From assembly GCA_020249925.1 (NCBI GenBank), contig JADCER010000012.1, positions 248,001 through 312,000 of the forward strand: a DNA stretch of 64,000 bases, written 5' to 3'. The DNA comes from Roseomonas sp. (lineage in GTDB: Bacteria > Pseudomonadota > Alphaproteobacteria > Acetobacterales > Acetobacteraceae). Below, one piece after another: positions 45,416-54,089 of this stretch (its first letter is position 1; every line of letters begins with the position of its first letter). The notes below the pieces were generated by a model. The model saw nothing but the letters and a program-made list of their open reading frames with translations. It was not told where the DNA came from and did not search any database. The position numbers and the translations under genes were made by a program.

Positions 45416-46405
45416 ATGAACTTGTCCCGTCGCGCTGCCCTGATCGGCGCCACCGCCATCTTCGCCGCCAGCGCCGCGCAGGCGCAGAATTTCCCAACCC
45501 GCCCGGTGCGGCTGATTGTGCCAATCGCGCCTGGTGGCGCCAATGACATTATCGCGCGCATGATTGCCGAACGCCTGGCCCCCGTTTTGGGTCAGCCCGT
45601 GGTGGTGGAAAACCGCCCCGGCGCTGGCGGTAATCTGGGTGCTTTGGCCGTCGCGCAGGCCGAGAAGGATGGGCATACGCTGCTGTTCACCTCCGCCAAT
45701 GTGCTGGTGGCGAACAAGTATTTGTATCGCACGCAAATGCCGCTTGATCCGATGCGCGATCTGGCGCCCATCACGCGCGTTGCGGTGGGCAGCATCCTAT
45801 TGGTGGTGAATAGCCAGCGCCCCTATCGCACGCTTGGCGAATTGATTGACTTCGCCCGCGCCAATCCGGGCCGCGTCACCATGGGGTCTTCCGGCACGGG
45901 CACGATCAGCCATTTGTTCCTGGAAAAGTTGAACCGCGCCGCCGGCATTCAAATCACCCATGTGCCGTATCGCGGTGGATCACTCGCGATCCAGGATTTG
46001 GCTTCCGGCACGATTGACATGATGTTCGATGCCATCCCGGCACTTTTGCCGCATATCCGCGAAGGCCGCTTCCGGCCGCTGGTGGTGGGCAGCGCGCAGC
46101 GCATCACCTATGTGCCGGAAATCGCCAATGTGCCCGGCATGGATGAAGCTTTGCCCGGCAAGGGCTTTGATGCGCTGAATTGGTGGTCTGTCGTCGCCCC
46201 CGCCGGCACGCCAGCCCCGGCGATCAATACGCTGCATGCCGCACTGACGCGCGTGATGGCCGATGAGGCCCTGGCTGCAAGGCTAAGGCCCATGAGCTTC
46301 CAGCCCACCACCGATGCAACCCCCGCCGCTTTCGGCGAATTCTGGCGCGCGCAAGAACCCATCTGGCGCGATCTGGTGCAACAATCCGGCGCAACCGCGG
46401 AGTGA
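45416..46405 (+). CDS. Bug/TctC-family tripartite tricarboxylate transporter binding protein
   Basis: 329-residue periplasmic binding protein. Signal peptide 1-24 (NLSRRAALIGATAIFAASAAQA), mature start NFPTRPVRLIVPIAPGGANDIIAR with the carboxylate loop APGGAND (about 42-48) and ENRPGAGGNLGALAVA. This is the classic Bug family, hugely expanded in beta- and some alphaproteobacteria. No TctA/TctB membrane proteins are near, so it is an orphan that would share a transporter encoded elsewhere. Five bases separate it from the creatininase-family gene, suggesting linked ligand and enzyme substrate. Confidence 0.9.
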   Translation: MNLSRRAALIGATAIFAASAAQAQNFPTRPVRLIVPIAPGGANDIIARMIAERLAPVLGQPVVVENRPGAGGNLGALAVAQAEKDGHTLLFTSANVLVANKYLYRTQMPLDPMRDLAPITRVAVGSILLVVNSQRPYRTLGELIDFARANPGRVTMGSSGTGTISHLFLEKLNRAAGIQITHVPYRGGSLAIQDLASGTIDMMFDAIPALLPHIREGRFRPLVVGSAQRITYVPEIANVPGMDEALPGKGFDALNWWSVVAPAGTPAPAINTLHAALTRVMADEALAARLRPMSFQPTTDATPAAFGEFWRAQEPIWRDLVQQSGATAE

Positions 46406-46410
46406 TACCC

Positions 46411-47175
46411 ATGACGACCGAAATCGAATGGATGAAAATGACCTCCGAAGAACTCAATGCCCGCGCCGCGGCGGGGGCATTGGTGATCATCCCGGTGGCA
46501 TCCCTGGAACAGCACGGGCCGGCACTGGCGACCGGCGTTGATATCATCTGCGCCACCGGTGTCGCGCATCGTGTCGCGCAGCGCATGTTGGCCGCCGGCG
46601 AACAGGTGGTTGTGACACCCTGCGTCTGGACTGGGCTTGCGGAGCATCACGTGCCTTTCGGCGGCACCGTCACGCTCGATTACGCGGCTTTTGGTGGCGT
46701 GCTGCGCGGCATTGTGCGCTCGGCGGCACGCGCCGGCTTCAAGCGCGCCATGCTGCTGAATGGCCATGGCGGCAATGCCGAAGCCGTGGTCGTCGCCGCC
46801 GTGGATGCGCAGGCCGAAAGCGGCATTCCGGTTGCCGCCGCAACCTATTGGCACATGGCGGGCGATGCCTTCGCCCCCATTCTGGAACGCCAATCCAATG
46901 TGCTGCATGCCTGTGAGGCTGAGGCTTCCATGGTCATGACCCTGATGCCCGAAGCGGTGCGCCCCGCGCGGCTTGCCGAACAGCACGGCCCGCATAGCAC
47001 GCGGGTTGAAGGCCAGCCGGCAGCACTTGCGCGGCGGCGTTCCTTCAAGGAACTCAGCGCCAATGGCGTGATCGGTGATGCGCGCAGCGCGACCGCTGCG
47101 AAGGGTGAAGCACTCTTGGATGCGGCGGCTGAGCGCATTGCGCGGGATTTGGCGAACCCGAAGCTATGGGGATGA
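46411..47175 (+). CDS. Creatininase/creatinine amidohydrolase family protein
   Basis: 254-residue metal-dependent amidohydrolase. Metal ligands Glu33, His35 and Asp44 lie in VASLEQHGPALATGVDI, and LLNGHGGNAEAV (near 112-123) and a later Glu in EAEASM complete the usual set. Members act on creatinine, formamide-type intermediates (as in ArfB of flavin synthesis) or mycofactocin precursors, so the name does not fix the substrate. It is downstream of the Bug binding protein and overlaps the convergent metallophosphoesterase gene by 12 bases. ATG 46411 is used rather than GTG 46402. Confidence 0.85.
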   Translation: MTTEIEWMKMTSEELNARAAAGALVIIPVASLEQHGPALATGVDIICATGVAHRVAQRMLAAGEQVVVTPCVWTGLAEHHVPFGGTVTLDYAAFGGVLRGIVRSAARAGFKRAMLLNGHGGNAEAVVVAAVDAQAESGIPVAAATYWHMAGDAFAPILERQSNVLHACEAEASMVMTLMPEAVRPARLAEQHGPHSTRVEGQPAALARRRSFKELSANGVIGDARSATAAKGEALLDAAAERIARDLANPKLWG

Positions 47176-47928
47176 GCCAACCGGCTCCAGCGCCTCAAAC
47201 GGCAGATCAATCCAGGCCAGCGCGCCGCCCTTGCCCGCGCCGGTATCAAGGAAAATCGCCCGCCCCCCCAGCGCGCCGCGCATTTCATGCGGCCGCCCAT
47301 TGCTGGAGCGGTTGTCATGCCCGACATAGGCGGTGATGCCTTGCGGTATCCGCCCGACCCAGCGTGTGGCGCGCATCGGGTAGCCATCCGGCCCGCGCTG
47401 GCCTGTCACCTCCCCATAAAGGGCGCGGGATAGCGGGCCATCGGGGCGGCGCACCCCGGCATCCTCGGGCGGTGCGCGGAACAGCATCGCGTCATGATAG
47501 GCGGCATGGATGAACATCGCCTGCCCCATCCTGAGCCAAGCCGGCGCGCGGGCGATCTCGGCCACTGCACGCGCGGCCAAAGCCTCGCGATCCGGGGCAG
47601 CGTTCAATTGTTCAAGTGTTTTGCCAAGCCCTTCGGGTGCAACAAACAGCTTCGCGCTGGCATGGCCGATCAGGGCGCGCCTCAGCTTATGTTCGTGATT
47701 GCCAAGCAGGAAAATGCCGCGCCTGGCATCCAGCATGGCGAAGGCGCGGCGCAAGACGCCGGGGCTATCCGGCCCGTAATCCACCAGATCACCAAGCTGG
47801 ATGATGAAAAGGCCAAGCGATTCCGCCCCGGCGACGGCGGCCTCAAAAGCCTCGGCCTCACCATGCACGTCACCCACCACGCGCAGCCCGGAAAAGCCCG
47901 CGCGGCGCAAGGCCGCAGCGGTGATCAT
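47164..47928 (-). CDS. Metallophosphoesterase (Ser/Thr-phosphatase/ApaH-like)
   Basis: 254-residue calcineurin-fold phosphoesterase. All metal motifs are visible: VVGDVHGE (18-25), QLGDLVDYGPDS (44-55), LGNHEHKL (near 75-82), IHAAYHD and YVGHDNRS. Relatives hydrolyse protein phosphate, diadenosine polyphosphates or RNA caps. No signal peptide; cytoplasmic. It overlaps the photolyase gene upstream by ATGA, so the two share a transcript. Confidence 0.85.
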   Translation of the reverse strand: MITAAALRRAGFSGLRVVGDVHGEAEAFEAAVAGAESLGLFIIQLGDLVDYGPDSPGVLRRAFAMLDARRGIFLLGNHEHKLRRALIGHASAKLFVAPEGLGKTLEQLNAAPDREALAARAVAEIARAPAWLRMGQAMFIHAAYHDAMLFRAPPEDAGVRRPDGPLSRALYGEVTGQRGPDGYPMRATRWVGRIPQGITAYVGHDNRSSNGRPHEMRGALGGRAIFLDTGAGKGGALAWIDLPFEALEPVGSSP

Positions 47929-49361
47929 GCCTTGCGCAGCCCCGCAAAGGCTGCCAAGGCGCGTGCCCGGCCTTCTGCCAGATCAATCACTGGCTTCGGG
48001 TAAGTCTGACCAAGCGTCACGCCGGCACCGCGCAGGATCATCTCCGGCGCTTCGAAGGGTTTGTGGATGAAGCGCGCGGGCAGCTTGGCCAATTCCGGGC
48101 ACCAGGCGCGGATATACTCACCTTCCGGGTCGAATTTCTCGCCCTGCAAGACCGGGTTGAAGATGCGGAAATAGGGCGCAGCATCCGCCCCGCAGCCCGC
48201 AACCCATTGCCAGGACGCGCTATTGGCCGCGAGGTCCGCATCCACCAGCGTATCCCAGAACCAGGCTTCACCTTCCTGCCAGGGTTGCAGCAAATGTTTC
48301 ACGAGAAACGAAGCCGTGATCATGCGCACGCGGTTATGCATCCAGCCCGTTTGCCAAAGCTGGCGCATGCCGGCATCCACGATGGGGTAGCCCGTCTGCC
48401 CGCGCTGCCAGGCCCGCAGCAACGTCGCATCCGGCGCCCAAGGGAAGGCGGCGAATTCGGCGCGCAGTGGCGCTTCCGGCATTTCCGGGCGGTGCCAGAG
48501 CAGATGATGCGAAAACTCCCGCCACAGCACTTCCTTGAGGAAGGTCTCCAGCCCCGCCCCACCCTTGGGCACCGCCGCCCGCGCCGCGACCCAGACCTGG
48601 CGGGGCGAGATTTCGCCAAAATGCAAATGGGGCGAGAGGCCAGAGGTGCCCCCCTTGGCCGCCGGTTCATTGCGCCGATCCGCATAGCCATTGACGCCCG
48701 AGGCCAAAAAATCCGCCAATCGCCGCGCTGCCCCAGCTTCCCCAGGCTGCCAAACCGCACCGAACCCCGCCGCCCAATCGGGTTCAGGCGGGCGTGGCAG
48801 CAGGCCAAGGGCTGGGATATCCAGCCCTGCCGGGGCGCCACTCGCCAAACGCAAGCGCTCGGGCGCTGGGATCGGCGCGGCGGGATCGCCAAAACCGAAT
48901 AGCGTGCGGGAAAAGGGCGTATAGACCGCATAGGGCTTGCCCGCCCCGGTGCGCACCAGATGCGGTTCATGCAGCAGGGCTGACCGATGCAGCACCAGCT
49001 TCCGCCCCGCCGCTTGCAGGGCTTCGGCCAGCTTGGCGTCGCGCGCGCGCGCCCAGGGCTCGGTCAGGCGCCCGGCATGGATTTCATCGGCGCCGATCTC
49101 GGCGGCCAGCTTGGGCAAAAGCGCCAAAGCCGCACCGCGCAGTACCAGAAGGGGCGCGCCTAGCGCCTTCAGATCACGCGATAGGCAGGCAAGGCTGTGA
49201 TGCAGCCACCAGCGGGAAGCACCGCCCTCCGCCCAGGCGCCGGCAGCTGCCGGGTCCAGGACAAAGACCGGCAGGATGGGCCGATCGGCCACGGCATGCA
49301 GGGCCGGGTTATCGGTAAGGCGCAGATCCTGGCGGAACCAGATAAGGGCGGGCTTGGGCAT
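47925..49361 (-). CDS. phrB: Class I deoxyribodipyrimidine photolyase
   Basis: 478-residue flavoprotein repairing cyclobutane pyrimidine dimers with blue light. N-terminal antenna domain starts IWFRQDLRLTDNPAL. The C-terminal FAD domain shows HFGEISPRQVW, EVLWREFSHHLLWH, TGYPIVDAGMRQLWQTGWMHNRVRM and DLAANSASWQWVAG, all hallmark segments of class I CPD photolyases. Full length. ATG 49361 or the ATG nine bases upstream could be the start. This is the second photolyase within 6 kb; the other is of the Fe-S class. Confidence 0.94.
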   Translation of the reverse strand: MPKPALIWFRQDLRLTDNPALHAVADRPILPVFVLDPAAAGAWAEGGASRWWLHHSLACLSRDLKALGAPLLVLRGAALALLPKLAAEIGADEIHAGRLTEPWARARDAKLAEALQAAGRKLVLHRSALLHEPHLVRTGAGKPYAVYTPFSRTLFGFGDPAAPIPAPERLRLASGAPAGLDIPALGLLPRPPEPDWAAGFGAVWQPGEAGAARRLADFLASGVNGYADRRNEPAAKGGTSGLSPHLHFGEISPRQVWVAARAAVPKGGAGLETFLKEVLWREFSHHLLWHRPEMPEAPLRAEFAAFPWAPDATLLRAWQRGQTGYPIVDAGMRQLWQTGWMHNRVRMITASFLVKHLLQPWQEGEAWFWDTLVDADLAANSASWQWVAGCGADAAPYFRIFNPVLQGEKFDPEGEYIRAWCPELAKLPARFIHKPFEAPEMILRGAGVTLGQTYPKPVIDLAEGRARALAAFAGLRKA

Positions 49362-49409
49362 GGCCTGCATCTAATGCCTGCACCGCCCGGCTGAAAGCAC
49401 CTGCTTCGG

Positions 49410-51284
49410 TCAGAAAGCAGGCGCCTTCCGATCTTCTGTGCGAAACACCTTGCGGCCGGAAGCCTTGATCGCCTCATGATTCTGGTAAACCCACCACATC
49501 GCCTCCACCACATCTTGGCCAAGCGGCGTGGTCGCGTCCCCGAACAGGGTACGGTCAAGGTCCAAGGCCAGGGCCTGACGGCTCAAGGCAAGGCGCTCAG
49601 CGTCATTGTCAATCAGGCGCAGCGCGGTCGCGATATAGGCTTCCTCATCCTGGGCAATCAGCCATTCCGGCATGCCCACCCGGCGGAGCAGCATCGGGTC
49701 CGGCCGTTCATGCAGATCAAGCCCATCCATGGCCACCACGGGAATGCCCTGGCGGAGCGAATCGACAACGCTGTGCAAGGCGCCAAAGGGAAAGGGGCTC
49801 AAGTTAAGATCACAGGCGTTCAGCGCCGCCAGATACGGGTTATAGGCCATGACAGGATGCACGATGCTGCCCGGCAAGTTCTGATCAAAAACGCGCCTGG
49901 TCGCGATCAGCTCCAGCCCCGAGACATTGGGGAAGACATGGAATTCCAAGGGCCGGCCGGCCTTTTCGCGAATGCGCCGCAAGACGCCGATGAAGTGCGG
50001 GTTGAGCTTCAACAGGTTGGATGGCAGCGCAATGCGCAGTGGCGATGCTGTTTCCCGGATATCGGGCTGCAAGGGCGTATAAAAGGGCGATCTTTCAAAC
50101 CTCAGCCCTGAATCCGGCAGCAGGATCAATTGTTCGGACAAGAGCGCCGGGTCACCGACATAGCCTTCCCGGGTGAAGTAATAATCCACCGTCTCGCAAT
50201 AGGTGGATGCCGCATGGCCGAAACCCGCCAGTTGAATGGGGGCGAGCCGGAAATTGGCGAGCACCGGCCCCCAATGGCGCATGCCCACACTGATCCAGAA
50301 AATCAAATCCGGGGCAATGGATTTGATCACCTCCACCACCTTGTTGAAATACCCCGTATCGCCTTCGCGCTTGAAGACATGCACCTCATCATAAAGGGCG
50401 CGGGCATTGCTGTCGGCCTGGGATTCCTCGGTCAGCAGCACCAGCCGAAAGCGCTGGCGCAGCTGGCGCAGATATTGGCCGAAATAGCGATACTGCACAT
50501 GGTTGGAGTGCATGATCTCAGCCGCGATCAGCAATGTCGGCCGGGTCTTCAGCGCGCGGATGGCGGGCAGGGGGGCATCACTGAGCCCGATATTCTCCCC
50601 CCAATGGCGCAATACGCGGTTCAGGACGGGCTTGATGGCGTGCTTGTCGCGCGCCCCGGCATAGGAACAGAGCATCCAGGCCGCCGAGACCAGCACCAGA
50701 TGATCGAGCGAAAGCGGTAGGGGCACGGGCTTGAGCCGGCTGGCGAGGCTTACCAGCGCTTCGCGGCGTTCATGCCCGGTTTGGGTCAGAATGGGTTTTT
50801 GCGACACCAGGCTCATGGCGACCAGCAGCGCGAGCGGTGCGGGAGCCTCCAACAGGGCGCGGACATCAATGGGCAGCGCCGAATCTATCGAAAAGACCAG
50901 CCAGGCCTTTGCGAAAGCCTGGCGATCCTGCTGAAACAGGCGCCTCAGGCCATCCGTATCGCCCGCGCCGAGTATGCGAAGGATGTGATCCGAACTGCCA
51001 AAGCCGCTGATCGCATGGAGGTGATCCGCAACCCGGGCAATGGCGGCAAGGCGGAGCGCAGCATTGTCGTTAAAGGGAATGGCGGGGTCGGTGAGGATCC
51101 GCGCCATGGCCGCGGCAAGGCGCGTCGCCAGAACCTCAACCGGTTGTGGCGCCTCGGGTGCGGCAAGATCCTCAAGGTTGGTTCCAGCCGCAAGGCGCCG
51201 CAGCGTGCCGAGCAATGCCTCCATCGCGCCCGCGGGGTTCCGGGCGGCGGTGATCTCAAGGCTCGCGAGGGCGCTTTCTGGCAT
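49410..51284 (-). CDS. HMW1C-like (GT41) glycosyltransferase
   Basis: 624-residue cytoplasmic protein. The N-terminal half (1-250) is all-helical, as in the AAD domain of HMW1C/NGT enzymes. The C-terminal half has GT-B motifs of that family: LAGFGHAASTYCETVDYY (near 352-369), LLPSNLLKLNPHF-like nucleotide-sugar loop (near 415), and SPFPFGALHSVVDSLRQGIPVVAMDG (near 494-519) followed by GMPEWLIAQDEEAYIATALRL. HMW1C enzymes N-glycosylate adhesins or flagellins from UDP-hexose. No adhesin is beside it; it lies between infC and the photolyase gene. Substrate protein unknown. Confidence 0.78.
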   Translation of the reverse strand: MPESALASLEITAARNPAGAMEALLGTLRRLAAGTNLEDLAAPEAPQPVEVLATRLAAAMARILTDPAIPFNDNAALRLAAIARVADHLHAISGFGSSDHILRILGAGDTDGLRRLFQQDRQAFAKAWLVFSIDSALPIDVRALLEAPAPLALLVAMSLVSQKPILTQTGHERREALVSLASRLKPVPLPLSLDHLVLVSAAWMLCSYAGARDKHAIKPVLNRVLRHWGENIGLSDAPLPAIRALKTRPTLLIAAEIMHSNHVQYRYFGQYLRQLRQRFRLVLLTEESQADSNARALYDEVHVFKREGDTGYFNKVVEVIKSIAPDLIFWISVGMRHWGPVLANFRLAPIQLAGFGHAASTYCETVDYYFTREGYVGDPALLSEQLILLPDSGLRFERSPFYTPLQPDIRETASPLRIALPSNLLKLNPHFIGVLRRIREKAGRPLEFHVFPNVSGLELIATRRVFDQNLPGSIVHPVMAYNPYLAALNACDLNLSPFPFGALHSVVDSLRQGIPVVAMDGLDLHERPDPMLLRRVGMPEWLIAQDEEAYIATALRLIDNDAERLALSRQALALDLDRTLFGDATTPLGQDVVEAMWWVYQNHEAIKASGRKVFRTEDRKAPAF

Positions 51285-51398
51285 GGGGTGCTTCGCACGG
51301 GCAGAAGGTTAAGCGGGCGTTATGGTCGGCCGCATCCAACGCCGCAAGCCACCGCGCTGTAAGGCGCATGCGCCCAGGAGTTTGGCAGCTTGGGGCGC

Positions 51399-51415
51399 GG
51401 TCCGGCTTTCGGACC
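51399..51415 (-). terminator. Hairpin downstream of infC
   Basis: GGTCCG (51399-51404) and CGGACC (51410-51415) form a 6-bp stem 20 bases beyond the infC stop. No T-run follows on the minus strand, so its role as terminator is tentative. Confidence 0.35.
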
Positions 51416-51434
51416 ACGCCGCCAGGGGCGCCGC

Positions 51435-51980
51435 CTATTTCGGCGCCACCACCATGACCATCTGGCGGTTTTCCAGCTTGGGCATTTGTTCGACCTTGAC
51501 CAGTTCATTCAAGTCATTGCGGATGCGTTCCAGCACCTTCACGCCCAATTCCTGGTGCGCCATTTCGCGGCCACGAAAGCGGAGTGTGACCTTCACCTTG
51601 TCGCCTTCGCCGATGAAGTTCTTCATCTGCTTCATCTTCACGTCGTAATCATGGTCATCGATGTTCGGGCGAACCTTGATTTCCTTGATTTCGACGACCT
51701 TCTGCTTCTTGCGCGCCTCATTCGCCTTTTTCTGCTGTTCGTATTTGTACTTCCCGTAATCCAGGATCTTGCAGACAGGCGGCACCGCATTGGGTGAGAT
51801 TTCAACAAGGTCGAGGCCCACATCATAAGCGCGGATCAGCGCTTCGCGGGCGGACATCACGCCGAGCATTTCTCCGCGGTCATCAATCAGGCGAACCTGA
51901 GGGACGCGGATTTCATCATTGATACGCGGGCCTTCACGCGCGGGGGCCTGCTGGGCGGCGGGCATAGGGGGTCGAGCTAT
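51435..51980 (-). CDS. infC: Translation initiation factor IF-3 with ATA start codon
   Basis: 181 residues from an ATA start. IF-3 keeps 30S free of 50S and checks the start codon. N-domain [15 protein letters not shown]..., linker with [18 protein letters not shown] and C-domain [27 protein letters not shown] are all present. AGGAGA at 51991-51986 is correctly spaced for ATA at 51980-51978, which is in frame and gives MARPPM; the ATG five codons later (51965) has no ribosome site. Rare start codons are the known basis of infC self-regulation. It lies downstream of thrS, but rpmI and rplT do not follow. Confidence 0.93.
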   Translation of the reverse strand: MARPPMPAAQQAPAREGPRINDEIRVPQVRLIDDRGEMLGVMSAREALIRAYDVGLDLVEISPNAVPPVCKILDYGKYKYEQQKKANEARKKQKVVEIKEIKVRPNIDDHDYDVKMKQMKNFIGEGDKVKVTLRFRGREMAHQELGVKVLERIRNDLNELVKVEQMPKLENRQMVMVVAPK

Positions 51981-52049
51981 GGTACTCTCCTGTCGAGGTT
52001 ATCAGAACGCTGCATTTATGGGCTTTTGGGCGGCGCGCCGCAAGTTTTG

Positions 52050-52070
52050 CCCGGGGTTTTCGGCCCCGGG
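52050..52070. promoter_or_regulatory. GC-rich hairpin between thrS and infC
   Basis: CCCGGGG (52050-52056) and CCCCGGG (52064-52070) form a perfect 7-bp stem with a 7-base loop, between the thrS stop and infC. A second palindrome GCGGCGCGCCGC lies nearby at about 52030-52041. They could mark a processing or partial termination site in the infC leader; no T-run follows. Confidence 0.35.
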
Positions 52071-52097
52071 ACTGCCAAATCCTGCTTGGCTGTTGCC

Positions 52098-54032
52098 TTA
52101 TGCGCGCAGATCGGGCGGCGTTGCCTCGGCCGCCAACAGCGCCACGGCGTCCGAAAGCTTGAGCGTTTCCTGATCCCGCCCGGGCAGTCGGCGGAGCACA
52201 ATCGTGCCTTCCTCAGCCTCGCGCCGGCCAATCACGGCCAGCACCGGCACGCGCTGGTCAATGTGATCCACCACCTTGCGGTTGATTTTCTCATTCCGAA
52301 GGTCAAGCGAAACCGCCACCCCGGCCTTTTGCAGCGCAGCCGCCGCCTGGCGGGCGAAGGGGGCGGCTTCATCCACAATGGTCGCCACCACCACCTGAAC
52401 CGGGGCGAGCCACAGCGGGAAGCGCCCGGCATGTTCTTCGATCAAAATACCCAGGAAGCGCTCGAAGGACCCAAGGATGGCCCGGTGCAGCATGACCGGG
52501 CGGCGGCGGGCGCCATCTTCCGCGACATATTCGGCATCCAGCCGCTCGGGCAGCACGAAATCCACTTGCAGCGTGCCGCATTGCCAATCGCGGCCAATCG
52601 CATCGCGCAGCACGAATTCCAGCTTGGGGCCGTAAAAGGCGCCCTCACCAGGGTTCAATTCATACTCAACGCCGGCAATGCGGCAGGCGTCCTTCAGCGC
52701 GCCTTCCGCCTGGTCCCACACTTCATCCGTGCCCGCGCGCCGCGCCGGCCGGTCGGAAAACTTCACGCGAAATTCAGTGAAGCCGAAATCGCGATAGATG
52801 GAAGACAGCAGCGCCACAAAACGCACCGTCTCATCAGCGATCTGGTCTTCGGCGCAGAAGATATGCGCATCATCCTGCGTGAACGCCCGCACCCGCATGA
52901 TGCCATGCAGCGCGCCGGAGGGTTCATAACGATGGCAGGACCCGAATTCGGCCATGCGCAACGGCAATTCGCGATAAGACCGCAAGCCCTGATTGAAAAT
53001 CTGCACATGGCAAGGGCAATTCATCGGCTTTAGCGCCAGCACGCGATCCTTTTCATCCTCGTCCTCTACGCGGGCCACGAACATGTTTTCGCGGAATTTT
53101 TCCCAATGGCCGGAAGCTTCCCAAAGCTTGCGATCAACCAGCTGCGGCGTCTTCACTTCCTGATATTCGGCAATATCCAGGCGCCGGCGCATATAGGCTT
53201 CCACGGTGCGATAAAGCCGCCAGCCCTTGGGGTGCCAAAAGACCGAACCCACCGCCTCATCCTGCAGGTGGAACAGGCCCATTTCCTTGCCGATCTTGCG
53301 GTGGTCGCGCTTTTCCGCTTCTTCCAACTGCAAGAGATAGGCGTCGAGTTCCTTTTGGTCGCGCCAGACAGTGCCATAAATCCGGCTCAGCATGGCGTTG
53401 CGGTGATCGCCGCGCCAATAGGCGCCGGCCACTTTCATCAGCTTGAAGGCGGTGCCGATATCGCCCGTGCCGCGCATATGCGGGCCGCGGCAAAGATCGG
53501 TCCATTCGCCCTGCTTGTAGATGCTAATGATTTCGGATTTCGGCAAATCCTGGATCAGCTCCGCCTTGTAGCGTTCGCCCTTGGCGGTGAAGAAGCGGAT
53601 CGCGTCCTCACGGTCCCATTCTTCGCGCACAAAGGCATCATTGCGCGCGATGATTTCGCGCATTTTTGCTTCAATCGCGGCGAAATCCTCGGGCTTGAAG
53701 GGCTCGTTCCGGGCGAAATCGTAATAGAAGCCGTTGTCAATCGAAGGGCCGATGGTGACCTGCGTGCCGGGGTAAAGCGCCTGCACGGCTTCGGCCAGCA
53801 CATGGGCGCAATCATGGCGGATCATCTCAAGCGCTTCGGGATCGCGCCGCGTGATGAAGCGCAGCTTCGCATCCTGTGCGATGGTCGCGGAAAGGTCGCG
53901 CAGCTTGCCATCCACTTCCATGGCAAGCGCTGCCTTGGCCAGGCCAGGGCCAATCGCCGCCGCGATAGTGGTGCCCGTCACCGCGCCGTCAAAGTGGCGG
54001 ATGGAACCATCGGGCAGGGTAATCGCGGGCAT
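52098..54032 (-). CDS. thrS: Threonyl-tRNA synthetase
   Basis: 644-residue class II synthetase with editing. TGS domain (1-62, starting [13 protein letters not shown]), editing domain (about 65-240; [24 protein letters not shown]), catalytic domain with the zinc ligand Cys in [10 protein letters not shown] near 335-344 and motif 2/3 around [14 protein letters not shown], then an anticodon-binding domain from about 545. Length equals that of other bacterial ThrRS. It precedes infC, as in most bacteria, and follows two envelope glycosyltransferase genes. Confidence 0.97.
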   Translation of the reverse strand: MPAITLPDGSIRHFDGAVTGTTIAAAIGPGLAKAALAMEVDGKLRDLSATIAQDAKLRFITRRDPEALEMIRHDCAHVLAEAVQALYPGTQVTIGPSIDNGFYYDFARNEPFKPEDFAAIEAKMREIIARNDAFVREEWDREDAIRFFTAKGERYKAELIQDLPKSEIISIYKQGEWTDLCRGPHMRGTGDIGTAFKLMKVAGAYWRGDHRNAMLSRIYGTVWRDQKELDAYLLQLEEAEKRDHRKIGKEMGLFHLQDEAVGSVFWHPKGWRLYRTVEAYMRRRLDIAEYQEVKTPQLVDRKLWEASGHWEKFRENMFVARVEDEDEKDRVLALKPMNCPCHVQIFNQGLRSYRELPLRMAEFGSCHRYEPSGALHGIMRVRAFTQDDAHIFCAEDQIADETVRFVALLSSIYRDFGFTEFRVKFSDRPARRAGTDEVWDQAEGALKDACRIAGVEYELNPGEGAFYGPKLEFVLRDAIGRDWQCGTLQVDFVLPERLDAEYVAEDGARRRPVMLHRAILGSFERFLGILIEEHAGRFPLWLAPVQVVVATIVDEAAPFARQAAAALQKAGVAVSLDLRNEKINRKVVDHIDQRVPVLAVIGRREAEEGTIVLRRLPGRDQETLKLSDAVALLAAEATPPDLRA

Positions 54033-54089
54033 GAATAGCGTCCTATGGGTTGCAGAGAGGCCGGACCATGGGCAGAGGCCCCTTCCGGG

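Noticed and set aside
43970-45736. Open frame of 588 codons on the minus strand
   Set aside because: Opposite of the Fe-S photolyase and Bug genes; composition typical of reverse-strand frames in high-GC DNA.
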